Origin: Nocardia inohanensis NBRC 100128
Lineage (GTDB): Bacteria; Actinomycetota; Actinomycetes; Mycobacteriales; Mycobacteriaceae
Assembly: GCF_001612945.1 (NCBI RefSeq)
Contig: NZ_BDBK01000022.1
Coordinates: 1-64,000 of the forward strand
Length of the DNA: 64,000 nucleotides
Direction: 5' to 3'
In this document: in pieces, positions 10,904 through 18,924 of the stretch
How positions within the stretch are numbered: the stretch's first letter is position 1
Layout: the number at the start of each line of letters is the position of its first letter
Notes under the pieces: generated by a model
The model's database searches: none
The model's input: the letters and a program-made list of their open reading frames with translations, nothing else
What the model was told of the DNA's origin: nothing
Made by a program: the position numbers and the translations under genes

Positions 10904-11572
10904 TCATTTCATCCAAGCGGGCGTGATGGGCAGGCCGTGCGAAGCGCGATACTCGGCGATCGCCTTGAGATTGTCGAGTTCGAGCTGATGCCCGGCCGAG
11001 AACATCTCCCAGAAGTCCCCCACCCACACTTTGCGACCCTCCGGCGCGGTCTGGGGATAGGGGTTGTTGTCGTAGAACGGGTGGCGGCAGTTGGTCCACA
11101 GCACCACCGAACCCGGCTTGTCGAACACCAGCTGCGCGTCGATCACCCGCAGCAGGTAGATCATCCACAGGTGCTCGCGCTGATCCCAGGCGCAGTGGTA
11201 ATCCACGGTCATGGCCTCGGGGTTGGCGACCGTGCGGGTGTAGATATCGGTGTAGATCCCGGTGGCGTCGCCCAGCCGGTCGTAGGAGACCCACAGGCCC
11301 GGTTCGTCGGTCTCCTTGAACCCGCGCAGGCTGTAGGTCCACTCCTCCAGGGACCTGGTGTCGGCGAGGTATTCGTAGAGTTCGCGCGGCGGCGCGTCGA
11401 TATATCCCTGGACCGGGCAGTAATCGCCGAAGATCTGATCGTGCGGGTACACCGACCGCAGCATGTCCAGAATGATCGGGGTGGTGGTCTCCCGGTCGGA
11501 GTTCTCGATGCGCAGCAGGCCGGGCACCTCCTCGGGAATGTCGCTGAGTGCGGGCAGGGCGCTGGCGGTCAC
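10904..11572 (-). CDS. SRPBCC (START/Bet v1-like) protein
   Basis: A 222-residue protein whose GYIDAPPRELYEYLADTRSLEEWTYSLR stretch (split here by position: about residues 57-84) is typical of SRPBCC ligand-binding folds, a superfamily that includes polyketide cyclases/aromatases and hydrophobic-ligand carriers. The later part is rich in aromatic and charged residues (for example WVGDFWEMFSAGHQLE). The GTG at 11572 follows an AGGAGG that forms the last codons of the ThDP gene, so translation is tightly linked. In this operon it may hold or cyclise an intermediate; no catalytic residues can be assigned. Confidence 0.75.
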   Translation of the reverse strand: MTASALPALSDIPEEVPGLLRIENSDRETTTPIILDMLRSVYPHDQIFGDYCPVQGYIDAPPRELYEYLADTRSLEEWTYSLRGFKETDEPGLWVSYDRLGDATGIYTDIYTRTVANPEAMTVDYHCAWDQREHLWMIYLLRVIDAQLVFDKPGSVVLWTNCRHPFYDNNPYPQTAPEGRKVWVGDFWEMFSAGHQLELDNLKAIAEYRASHGLPITPAWMK

Positions 11573-11574
11573 GA

Positions 11575-13272
11575 TTACCTCCTGGGTACCGAGAGGAAGG
11601 GGGTGAAGGGTGGGACTTCGTCGGGATCGCAGTCGATCGAGACGAACGACGGCCCCTGCCGGCCGATGCAGTGCCGCAGCGCCGCGGCGAGTTCACGCAG
11701 GGTGGTGGGGGAGTGGGTGCACAACTCCGGGAACATGGCGGCCATCCCCGCACCGGGATGGGCGGGCTGGAACCTGTTGAAGCTGTAGCGATCCCCGTAA
11801 TAGATCTGTTCGCGAGTTATGCACATGGCGTGTGCGTTGTTGTTGAAGACCACGAAGGTGATCGGCAGGCGGTGCTCGAGGGCGGTGTGAATCTCCATGC
11901 CGTGCATGAAGAACGCGCCGTCCCCGGCGATCACGAAGGTGCGCCGGATGCCGCCGTCCGGCCGCCGGTGCCGGGCGAACGCGGAACCGATGCCCGCGCC
12001 GAACGCGTAGCCCATCCCGCCCATGCCCAGCGCGACGGTGAAGCGGCCGTCGCGGGGCAGGCGCAGATGGTGCACGACCGCCGCGCCGGTATTCCCGGCA
12101 TCGGCGAAAACATCAGCACCGGAGGGTAATTCGGCATTGATGGTGTCCACCACATCGCGATACCGCAGTCCGGGACCATCGGAGTAGGGCACTTCGATCG
12201 GAGTCAGCACCGGTTCCCGCACCGCCCGCAATCGTGGTGGCTGCGCGATGGAATGCACTGTGGCCCCGGCTAATTCACTGTTCAATTCGTCCAAGGTGCG
12301 AGTCAGATCGGTGCTGTGCGCATGGGCGGCCGTCAGGTACGGCGGTTCGGCCCCGATGCTCGCCAGCGGTACCGCGCCGAGCGCCTCATCCAGCCCGGCC
12401 CGCGCCGTCACCGGCATCCGGGTGCCCACGAGCAAGCACAGTGCCGCGCCGCGCAGCGCATCCGCCAATTCGGGATGCCCCATGCTGCCGGAGATGCCGC
12501 AGAACCCGGGATCACCGTGGTGGTAGACGTCTTTGGCGTCGGGCGCCACCGCGACGGCCGCCTCCAGTACGCCGACCAGCCGGGCCAGTTCGGCGCGGGC
12601 ATCGTCCCGGGCGACCTGATCGCCGGCGATGATGACCACCTTGCCGGTGCTGCGCGCGGCGCGGACGGCATCCAGTACCCGCCACAGCGCGGCCAGGTCG
12701 CGCCGGTATTCGCGGCCCGGCGGTGAGAACGGCGGCGCGACCAGATCGGCCTGCTGAATGTCCTTGGGCAGCAGCAGCATCGCCGGACCGCCGCCGTATG
12801 CGGCCCGGACCGCCCGATCCAGATGCACGGGCAGGTCGGCGGGGGAATCGACGCGTGCGCAGTACCGCGATATCGGCGAGAACAAGCGCACGGCATCGAA
12901 CGCGCCGGCCTGCCCGCTCGAATCCTGGAAGGCGCCCTTGCCCTCCAGGTTCGTCGGCGGTTGCCCGATCAGCGCCAGCACCGGCACCCGGGAGGCGAAC
13001 GATTCGGCCAGCCCGGCGACCAGGTTCACGGCCCCGCCACCGGAGGTCGCGCACACCACCCCGAGCCCCGAGGTGGATCGCGCATACCCGTCGGCCATGG
13101 TGGCGGCCGAGAACTCGTGCTTCGCCACCACCGCCGTCACCAATTGCCGATGGTCGAAGGCGGCATCGTAGAGATCCTCGATGTTCGCGCCGTCCACGCC
13201 GAAGACATGCCGCACGCCCAGTGCCGAAACCGCCTTGATCAGGTGGTCCACGACGCGTGTGCCGTTGTGCAT
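11575..13272 (-). CDS. Thiamine diphosphate-dependent enzyme (ALS-like)
   Basis: A 565-residue enzyme with the three-domain plan of acetolactate synthase/pyruvate decarboxylase relatives. The catalytic Glu is E53 (AKHEFSAATMADGYAR), and the ThDP/Mg motif starts near residue 447 (AGDGAFFMHGME, ending VVFNNNAH). It probably decarboxylates a 2-keto acid and may ligate the resulting carbanion to a second carbonyl compound. It is first in the four-gene operon. ATG 13272 has a good Shine-Dalgarno (GGAAGGGG); a GTG 48 nt upstream is a weaker choice. Neither the substrate nor true acetolactate synthase activity can be claimed. Confidence 0.87.
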   Translation of the reverse strand: MHNGTRVVDHLIKAVSALGVRHVFGVDGANIEDLYDAAFDHRQLVTAVVAKHEFSAATMADGYARSTSGLGVVCATSGGGAVNLVAGLAESFASRVPVLALIGQPPTNLEGKGAFQDSSGQAGAFDAVRLFSPISRYCARVDSPADLPVHLDRAVRAAYGGGPAMLLLPKDIQQADLVAPPFSPPGREYRRDLAALWRVLDAVRAARSTGKVVIIAGDQVARDDARAELARLVGVLEAAVAVAPDAKDVYHHGDPGFCGISGSMGHPELADALRGAALCLLVGTRMPVTARAGLDEALGAVPLASIGAEPPYLTAAHAHSTDLTRTLDELNSELAGATVHSIAQPPRLRAVREPVLTPIEVPYSDGPGLRYRDVVDTINAELPSGADVFADAGNTGAAVVHHLRLPRDGRFTVALGMGGMGYAFGAGIGSAFARHRRPDGGIRRTFVIAGDGAFFMHGMEIHTALEHRLPITFVVFNNNAHAMCITREQIYYGDRYSFNRFQPAHPGAGMAAMFPELCTHSPTTLRELAAALRHCIGRQGPSFVSIDCDPDEVPPFTPFLSVPRR

Positions 13273-13372
13273 GGGCGCCCCTTCCGGAGCCGGGTGCCGA
13301 AATCCCGAGAACTCGCTCACCCGGGATACGAATGTGAGCGGTCAGCGGTTCAATAGCCGCTACCCACTTGCA

Positions 13373-13428
13373 GTCTACGTATATGTCTACGTATAGTTAG
13401 GTCATGCCGAACAAGACGATCTACGTAT
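13373..13428 (+). promoter_or_regulatory. EXLDI gene promoter with tandem operator repeats
   Basis: TTGCAG (13368-13373) and TATAGT (13392-13397) with 18-bp spacing form a good promoter whose start point falls at the ATG at 13404, so the mRNA is probably leaderless. The 11-bp repeat GTCTACGTATA occurs at 13373-13383 and 13385-13395, exactly 12 bp apart, spanning the spacer and -10. A third partial copy (TCTACGTAT) lies inside the gene at 13420-13428. Each contains the palindrome TACGTA. Tandem short repeats over a promoter are typical of ribbon-helix-helix autorepressors. Confidence 0.65.
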
Positions 13429-13919
13429 CCGATGATGACCTGAAGCTGTTTCAGCGCGCCCAGGAATTGGTGGGGGGAAATCTTTCGGGCGCGATCGTTA
13501 CGGCGCTGCGGCGTTTCATCGAGCTCGAGGAGGGCCGCATCGAGGGCTACGAAGAGGTGGTCCTGAAGGTGGGCAAGGACGGGGTCCGGCAGGTCCGGTT
13601 CTCCGCCGCGCAGCTCGCCGAATGGCACCAGGTGACCAACGAGCGCATCGAGGACATCCGGGTGTACCGCACACGCAAAGGCGCGTTCGCGGTGCACAGC
13701 CACTACTCCAACTGGTCGGAGTTCCCGACCGACACCAACATCCTGAAGGACTGGCGGCAGTGGCGTCGCTTCCTCGGTGTGGGCGAACAGAATTGGGGCG
13801 ATTTCGACCTCCAGGTCTTCGACGACGTCGCGGACCTGCAAGGCAAGATCCCCGATCGCCTCTATGCCCGCGTGGTGGACGCCACCGAGCACCCCAGCAT
13901 CGAAGAACTCGATATCTGA
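13404..13919 (+). CDS. EXLDI protein
   Basis: A 171-residue protein ending in EELDI, the signature that names the EXLDI family (TIGR04342), which is often found beside DrrAB-type ABC transporters. The first 45 or so residues (KTIYVSDDDLKLFQRAQEL, then LSGAIVTALRRFIELEE) look like a ribbon-helix-helix DNA-binding domain; the rest is a soluble domain rich in Trp, Asp and Phe. It is probably the regulator of itself and of the downstream exporter; this is an inference from the operator repeats and gene order. The start is leaderless from TATAGT. The conserved EXLDI tail has no known function. Confidence 0.88.
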   Translation: MPNKTIYVSDDDLKLFQRAQELVGGNLSGAIVTALRRFIELEEGRIEGYEEVVLKVGKDGVRQVRFSAAQLAEWHQVTNERIEDIRVYRTRKGAFAVHSHYSNWSEFPTDTNILKDWRQWRRFLGVGEQNWGDFDLQVFDDVADLQGKIPDRLYARVVDATEHPSIEELDI

Positions 13920-13992
13920 CCCGAAGTCGTTGAAACACAACTGAACAAGCCTCGCTTTGTCCACAAGCCAGTGGGCACGGCTCAGCTGAGGC

Positions 13993-14006
13993 ATGCATTA
14001 ATGCAT
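13993..14006. promoter_or_regulatory. Perfect 14-bp palindrome before the ABC exporter
   Basis: ATGCATTAATGCAT is a perfect AT-rich palindrome 24 bp before the ATPase start, in a gap between EXLDI (ends 13919) and the exporter. It stands out in very GC-rich DNA. It may be an operator for a regulator of the transporter; it does not resemble the TACGTA repeats, so a different protein may bind. Confidence 0.4.
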
Positions 14007-14029
14007 ATCCATTTATGAGAGGGACACTC

Positions 14030-14980
14030 ATGAACCCCGGTTACGGCCCGGCCATCTCGGTCACCGGCCTCAATAAATCCTATGGCGAGCACATCGTCCT
14101 CGAAAGCCTCGACTTCGAGGTCGCCGAAGGCAGCGTCTACGCGCTGCTCGGCCCCAACGGCGCGGGCAAAACCACCACGGTGCAGATCCTCTCGACCCTG
14201 ACCAAGCCGGACGGCGGCGAAATCGGCGTCGGCGGATACGATCCCGTCACCCAAGCCGACGAGGTGCGCTCGGTGATCGGCGTCACCGGCCAGTTCTCCG
14301 CCGTCGACGAACTGCTCACCGGCCGCGAGAACCTGCTGCTGATGGGCGATCTGCATCATCTGCCACGGGCCGAAAGCCGCCGCATCGCAGAGGATCTGCT
14401 GGAGAAGTTCGATCTGGTCGAGGCCGCGAACAAGGTGGCGAGCGGCTACTCCGGCGGCATGACCCGCCGCCTCGACCTGGCCATGACACTGGTCGGCTCG
14501 CCGCGCATCATCTTCCTCGACGAACCCACCGTCGGCCTGGATCCGCGCAGCCGCCGCGCCATGTGGGACATCATTCGCGACCTGGTCGCGGGCGGCGTCA
14601 CCATCTTCCTCACCACCCAGTACCTGGAGGAGGCCGACCAGCTCGCCGACCGGATCGCCGTGCTGCACGGCGGCCGCATCGTAGCCGAGGGCACCGCCGA
14701 CCAGCTCAAGCGCATGGTGCCGGGCGGCTACATCAAACTCGACTTCGCCGATCGCACCGGCCTCGATGCCGCGGCCCGGGTCTTCGGCGAGGCCGCGCAG
14801 GTCAACGGCGATCTGACGCTGGCCATTCCGAGCGACGGCGGGGTGCGCTCGGTGCGGGAAGTCCTCGACCGCCTCGACGCCGCGCGAGTCGAACCCGAGG
14901 GGCTGTCCGTGCACACCCCGGACCTGGATGACGTATTCCTCGCCCTCACCGGCGCGCCCGAGCAGGAGACCTCGCGATGA
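14030..14980 (+). CDS. Daunorubicin-resistance-type ABC transporter ATPase
   Basis: A 316-residue ATPase of the DrrA family that powers export with the adjacent permease. Walker A GPNGAGKT is at 41-48, the signature is YSGGM, and Walker B is IIFLDEP. A family-typical C-terminal domain of about 90 residues follows. The ATG at 14030 has a GAGAGGGAC Shine-Dalgarno; an in-frame ATG at 14015 would add five residues. The stop overlaps the permease start (ATGA). The exported compound is unknown, but the EXLDI neighbour and the divergent biosynthetic operon make a product-export or drug-resistance role plausible. Confidence 0.92.
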   Translation: MNPGYGPAISVTGLNKSYGEHIVLESLDFEVAEGSVYALLGPNGAGKTTTVQILSTLTKPDGGEIGVGGYDPVTQADEVRSVIGVTGQFSAVDELLTGRENLLLMGDLHHLPRAESRRIAEDLLEKFDLVEAANKVASGYSGGMTRRLDLAMTLVGSPRIIFLDEPTVGLDPRSRRAMWDIIRDLVAGGVTIFLTTQYLEEADQLADRIAVLHGGRIVAEGTADQLKRMVPGGYIKLDFADRTGLDAAARVFGEAAQVNGDLTLAIPSDGGVRSVREVLDRLDAARVEPEGLSVHTPDLDDVFLALTGAPEQETSR

Positions 14981-15747
14981 GCACCCTCACCACCACCTAC
15001 GCCGATTCCAAGACCATGCTGCGCCGGAACCTGGTGCACGCCAAGCGCTATCCGTCGATGACCTTCGCCCTGGTGGTGATGCCCATCGTGTTGCTGCTGC
15101 TGTTCAACTATGTGTTCGGCGGCGCGTTGAAGGGCGCGACCGGCGGCAAGTACATCGACTACCTGACGCCCGGCATGATGCTCATCATCCCCGCGTACAT
15201 GGTTGCGGGCGTGGCGGTTTCGGTCTGCACCGATATGACCAAGGGCATCGTCAACCGGTTCCGCACCATGCACATCGCGCAGTCGGCGGTGGTGACCGGC
15301 GAGGTGGTCGGGAGCCTGATCCAGGGCCTGCTGGGCCTGACCGCCATGACCCTGGTGGCGCTGGCCGTCGGCTTCCGGCCCTCCGCCAATGTGGCGGAAT
15401 GGCTGGCCGCCTTCGGGCTGATGGCCCTGGTCATCTTCGCGCTGAACTGGCTGGGCGCGGCGTTCGGCATGGTCGCGCAGAATCCGGAGAGCGCCAGCAA
15501 TATGCCGATGCCGATCATCATGCTGCCGTTCCTGGGCAGTGGCCTGGTGCCCACCGACACCATGCCGGCCGGGGTCAAGCAGTTCGCCGAATACCAGCCC
15601 TTCACGCCCATCACCGAAACCGTGCGCGGGCTGCTGATGGGCAGCGAGATCGGGCACAACGGGATCCTGGCCATCGGCTGGTGCGTGGCCATCGCGGCGG
15701 CCGGATACTTCTGGTCCACTTCGGTTTTCCGCCGCAAGACCAACTGA
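14977..15747 (+). CDS. ABC-2 type permease (DrrB-like)
   Basis: A 256-residue ABC-2 permease with six TM segments; the second subunit of the exporter with the overlapping ATPase. The internal EYQPFTPITETVRGLL motif and the LTPGMM segment are typical of DrrB-family permeases. Translation is coupled to drrA by an ATGA overlap. The gene converges on the anti-sigma gene 5 bp away, with no strong hairpin between them. Confidence 0.92.
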   Translation: MSTLTTTYADSKTMLRRNLVHAKRYPSMTFALVVMPIVLLLLFNYVFGGALKGATGGKYIDYLTPGMMLIIPAYMVAGVAVSVCTDMTKGIVNRFRTMHIAQSAVVTGEVVGSLIQGLLGLTAMTLVALAVGFRPSANVAEWLAAFGLMALVIFALNWLGAAFGMVAQNPESASNMPMPIIMLPFLGSGLVPTDTMPAGVKQFAEYQPFTPITETVRGLLMGSEIGHNGILAIGWCVAIAAAGYFWSTSVFRRKTN

Positions 15748-15751
15748 CGGA

Positions 15752-16465
15752 TCACAGGTTCGCGGCGAGCAATACCTTTCCGCTCGCATTGCGGACCTGT
15801 ACCGCCTTCACCTCGGCCGGTTCGGCCGAGGTGGTGCCGTCCGGGGTGTAGACCTCACCGGGTTCGGCCGTCCACTCCGACAGCTTGGATTGGGTGCCGT
15901 CGGCCCGCACCACCCACAGTTCCAGCTTCCAGTAGTACTCGTAATCGGCGGGCGGGTAGGCGCACCGCATGTCCACCCGGGTCTCACCGTTCACCGCGAT
16001 CAGCTTGAAGGTCGCGGTGATCGGCGTCTCCGCCTCCGGGCGCAGCGCGCCCTCGGCCACCACCTGCTGCACCGCGACGGGTTCGCGCGCCGCCACGGTG
16101 GCGGTCACCGGCACCGCGATGGCCACGGCGGCCGCGGCGGCGGTCAGTGCACCGCCCAGCGACCAGAAACGCCTGCGCCGCTCGCGTTTTCGTGCCTGAT
16201 CGGCCAGCCGGGGCAACAGGTCCGTCGGTGGCGGCGGCACCGTTTCCGGCGGATCCTCCTGCGCCGCAATGGAAAGCGCCGTATCTCCGTCGACCAACGA
16301 CAGCAGGCCGGGCAGCCCGGCGAGTTTGCTCACCGCGGTCCGGCAGTGCTCGCAGCCCGCCAGATGCTCTTCGTATTCGCGGCGATCCTCGCGGGCGAGA
16401 GCGCCGAGCACATACGCGCCGTCCCAGGTGGTGTAGCCATCGCACAATTCGTGGCTCTCGATCAT
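15752..16465 (-). CDS. rslA: Anti-sigma factor (RslA-like)
   Basis: A 237-residue membrane protein. The N-terminal zinc-binding anti-sigma motif is EEHLAGCEHC (HxxxCxxC) near residue 38, with one TM segment at about 100-125 and an extracytoplasmic domain. It should hold the partner sigma factor at the membrane until a signal releases it; in M. tuberculosis RslA this is oxidation-linked. The ATG overlaps the sigma factor stop (ATGA). The sensed signal here is unknown. Confidence 0.88.
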   Translation of the reverse strand: MIESHELCDGYTTWDGAYVLGALAREDRREYEEHLAGCEHCRTAVSKLAGLPGLLSLVDGDTALSIAAQEDPPETVPPPPTDLLPRLADQARKRERRRRFWSLGGALTAAAAAVAIAVPVTATVAAREPVAVQQVVAEGALRPEAETPITATFKLIAVNGETRVDMRCAYPPADYEYYWKLELWVVRADGTQSKLSEWTAEPGEVYTPDGTTSAEPAEVKAVQVRNASGKVLLAANL

Positions 16466-16968
16466 CTCGTCACCCCCATCTCCTGCAACACCAGTCGTAG
16501 TGCCCGCATGCCGTAGTGCATGCGGGATTTCACCGTGCCCTCCGGGATCTCCAGCTCCTCCGCGATCTGATGCGTGGACAGGCCCCGGTAGTAGGCGCGG
16601 ACTATGACATCACGGTGATCGATGCTCAACCGCGCCAGGGCATCGGCCACCAGCCAGCCGTCGAGGGCTCGATCCGTGCGATCCGGCTCGGGCACCTCCG
16701 GCGGACGATCGGTGCGGAACTCCCGCCGGCTACGCGCGCTGCGATGCTCGTCCACGGCCAGATTCCGCGCCACCGTGAACAACCAGGCCCGCGCCGAGGT
16801 GGTGGACTGATCGAGCACATTCGGCCGCTGCCAGGCCCGCAAGAGCGCTTCCTGCACGATGTCTTCCGCCCGGCCCGGATCGCCCACCAGGCCGTACGTG
16901 TACCGCCACAGCGCGGCCGCGTGTTCTTCGTACAGCACACGCAGCAGCGCCGCCTGGTCGTCGGGCAT
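16462..16968 (-). CDS. sigL: ECF sigma factor SigL
   Basis: A 168-residue extracytoplasmic-function sigma factor. Region 2 (VGDPGRAEDIVQEALLRAWQ) and region 4 (STHQIAEELEIPEGTVKSR) are clear, and the C-terminal LQEMGVTR closely matches M. tuberculosis SigL (LQELGVTR). It is co-transcribed with its anti-sigma factor. A SigL-like promoter lies just upstream, which implies positive autoregulation. In mycobacteria SigL controls small sets of cell-envelope and secreted-protein modification genes. Confidence 0.9.
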   Translation of the reverse strand: MPDDQAALLRVLYEEHAAALWRYTYGLVGDPGRAEDIVQEALLRAWQRPNVLDQSTTSARAWLFTVARNLAVDEHRSARSRREFRTDRPPEVPEPDRTDRALDGWLVADALARLSIDHRDVIVRAYYRGLSTHQIAEELEIPEGTVKSRMHYGMRALRLVLQEMGVTR

Positions 16969-16987
16969 CGGTTACCTCCGACCATTT

Positions 16988-17013
16988 CACGACACAACCG
17001 TGCCGGCGGTTCA
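16988..17013 (-). promoter_or_regulatory. SigL-type autoregulatory promoter
   Basis: On the minus strand, TGAACC (17013-17008) and CGTG (16991-16988) are separated by 16 nt, fitting the SigL consensus (TGAACC, then CGT) reported in mycobacteria. The expected start point is 10-15 nt before the sigL ATG. The -35 overlaps the last codons of the yqgE-like gene. Confidence 0.7.
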
Positions 17014-17652
17014 GTTCCGTTCCAACTCGATCGGATGCGTGGCGAGCAGCGACAGCGGCAGCGGTTGCCGGCGCAGCACCTGCGCCCAGAGATCGGTCCG
17101 GCCTGCCAACGGATCGGTGGGGAGCGCGGAGAGCACGATCCAATCGCCGCGATCCATTTCGCCTTCCAGTTGCCCGAAGGTCCAGCCGGCGTATCCGGCG
17201 AAGACGCGCAGGCCCTCGATGAGCGGTGCGATCCGCTCCGGATCGGAGTCCAGATCCACCAGGGCGACACGACCGTCCACGCGTCTGAGCCCCTTCGTGC
17301 CCTGGAACGAGGTGCCGACCTTGACGGTGGCCAGGCACAGCGCCGCATCGCGTTTCACCGGTCCGCCGAGGAACAGCACATCGGGTTCGGCGGCCAGGTC
17401 GGCCCAGTTCGGGAGCACGTCCTCGACGGGAGTCTCGCTGGGGCGGTTGAGCACCACGCCGAGACTGCCCGCGTCATTGTGCTCGATGATGTAGACGACG
17501 GAGCGCCGGAAGGCGGGCTCGGTCAGGTCGGTCGCGGACACAAGCAGAGTCCCAGGACGTACCACCTGGTCCTCGTGCCGGAATTCGCGTCGAGAACGGT
17601 CACCGTGTTCCTCTGCGCGTGCCACGCAGCCCATCATCGCACTGCCGCTCAC
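17011..17652 (-). CDS. YqgE/AlgH family protein
   Basis: A 213-residue protein of the YqgE/AlgH (DUF179) family. Family landmarks are RPGTLLVSA, EHNDAGSLGVVLNRPSE, FLGGPVKRDAAL and GYAGWTFGQLEGE, and the C-terminus LRRQPLPLSLLATHPIEL closely follows M. tuberculosis Rv0038. The biochemical role is unknown. The exact start is uncertain: the first 25 or so residues are not conserved, and a start nearer VVRPGTLL is possible. Confidence 0.9.
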   Translation of the reverse strand: MSGSAMMGCVARAEEHGDRSRREFRHEDQVVRPGTLLVSATDLTEPAFRRSVVYIIEHNDAGSLGVVLNRPSETPVEDVLPNWADLAAEPDVLFLGGPVKRDAALCLATVKVGTSFQGTKGLRRVDGRVALVDLDSDPERIAPLIEGLRVFAGYAGWTFGQLEGEMDRGDWIVLSALPTDPLAGRTDLWAQVLRRQPLPLSLLATHPIELERN

Positions 17653-17713
17653 CGATTGCCCGGCTTAATTTCCCGACTGCCCAAATGCGCCGTGTCGTAG
17701 CTAGGGTGGCGCT

Positions 17714-18475
17714 ATGGAACGACCCGAGGTGGTCCTCAAGAACAGCGACGCCGTGTACGACTTCTATCGCGATCATCAGCAGCAGCTGCTGAAGGCGCGC
17801 GGAGCCTACTGGCTGCTGGGCCGCCGCTACCGGCCGCGGATCAGCTACGCGCCCGGAGCCCGGGAGAAGTTGCGTGAGTTGATCTCCCGTAAGAAGCCGT
17901 TGCTCATCTCGATCAACCATCTCTCGCAATTGGATCCGTACACCGTGGCCGCCGCCGCGTGGGGCAGCGTGCTGCGGCCGGTGATCGGGCGGACCCGGGT
18001 GCTGGCCAAGGACGAGCTGTTCCTGGAGGACAAGCAGCGCGGGCGCATCGACATGATGGGCGGGATCCCGGTGTTCCGCGGCAAGGACCACGGGATTCGC
18101 GCGGTCAACGCGGCCGGGCAGCGGATGATCGACGTGTGCGCCGAGCGGATGGCGCGCGGGGACGGGATCGCGGTGTTTCCCGAGGGCACCTGTAACGACG
18201 TGGACCCCACCCAGGTGCAGACGGTGGGAACGGGCATCGGGCACATCGCCTTCCGGGCCAAGAAGCTCGGCGCGGACCCGGCGCTGGTGAGCCTGGGCCT
18301 GAGCTACGGCCCGCGCCCCGACCCCGAGGTGGAGCCCACCAAGGAGGAGGCGCGCTCGGCCAGCTTCTACTTCGGCGTCCCGGTCGAGGGCCTGCCCACC
18401 AAGCCCGCCGAGATCACCCGGATCGTCCGCGACGAATTGCAGATCGCGCTCGACGGGGCCGTCGCCGCCTACTGA
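17714..18475 (+). CDS. PlsC-like 1-acylglycerol-3-phosphate acyltransferase
   Basis: A 253-residue acyltransferase of the PlsC superfamily that acylates a lysophospholipid or related glycerolipid at the membrane. The catalytic HX4D motif is HLSQLD (H69, D74), and the substrate-binding motif is FPEGT near residue 155. No clear TM segment is seen, so membrane attachment is peripheral. ATG 17714 has TAGGGT (17702-17707) 6 nt upstream, which suggests a leaderless mRNA. The neighbours (YqgE, NATD1-like GNAT) give no functional clue. Confidence 0.85.
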   Translation: MERPEVVLKNSDAVYDFYRDHQQQLLKARGAYWLLGRRYRPRISYAPGAREKLRELISRKKPLLISINHLSQLDPYTVAAAAWGSVLRPVIGRTRVLAKDELFLEDKQRGRIDMMGGIPVFRGKDHGIRAVNAAGQRMIDVCAERMARGDGIAVFPEGTCNDVDPTQVQTVGTGIGHIAFRAKKLGADPALVSLGLSYGPRPDPEVEPTKEEARSASFYFGVPVEGLPTKPAEITRIVRDELQIALDGAVAAY

Positions 18476-18490
18476 CCCCGTCGAAAGGGG

Positions 18491-18823
18491 CTATTGCTGC
18501 GGCAGATTCAGCCGTTCGCGCGACCATTGCGGCACGTGCGAGAGATAGTCCGGCCGCGATTCCACGAAGTGGTGCACCATCGGGCACAGTGGCAGGATCC
18601 CGAATCCCTCGGCGAGGGTCTGATCGAGCGCGCCCTGCACCAGCTTGCGCCCGTATCCCAGTCCCTCGAACTGCGGATAGATCTCGGTGTGCACGAAGGC
18701 GCGCTCGTTGGCCGTGTCCTGATACTGCGCCACCCCGGCGTCCTGCCCGTCGACGTACAGCTCGAACCGATCCAGCGCGGTGTTCTTGCGGACCTCGATC
18801 GACCCACTCGTCTCTCTCGACAT
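18491..18823 (-). CDS. NATD1-like GNAT protein
   Basis: A 110-residue minimal acetyltransferase of the NATD1/YjdJ type. Conserved elements are TEIYPQFEGLGYGRKLVQGALD (about residues 45-66) and the C-terminal LCPMVHHFV...PDY motif. The substrate is unknown. ATG 18823 has TAGCGT (18831-18836, minus strand) 7 nt upstream, so the transcript is probably leaderless; this rules against a longer reading to 18904. It converges on the PlsC-like gene. Confidence 0.85.
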   Translation of the reverse strand: MSRETSGSIEVRKNTALDRFELYVDGQDAGVAQYQDTANERAFVHTEIYPQFEGLGYGRKLVQGALDQTLAEGFGILPLCPMVHHFVESRPDYLSHVPQWSRERLNLPQQ

Positions 18824-18924
18824 GCCCACGACGCTAACCCGCCCGCGCTGCCCATTTGTCCGTATTCCCATTCCCGCAGCTCGGGCGTGTCGCGAAGTCG
18901 GCAATCGATCTTCACACTGGACGG

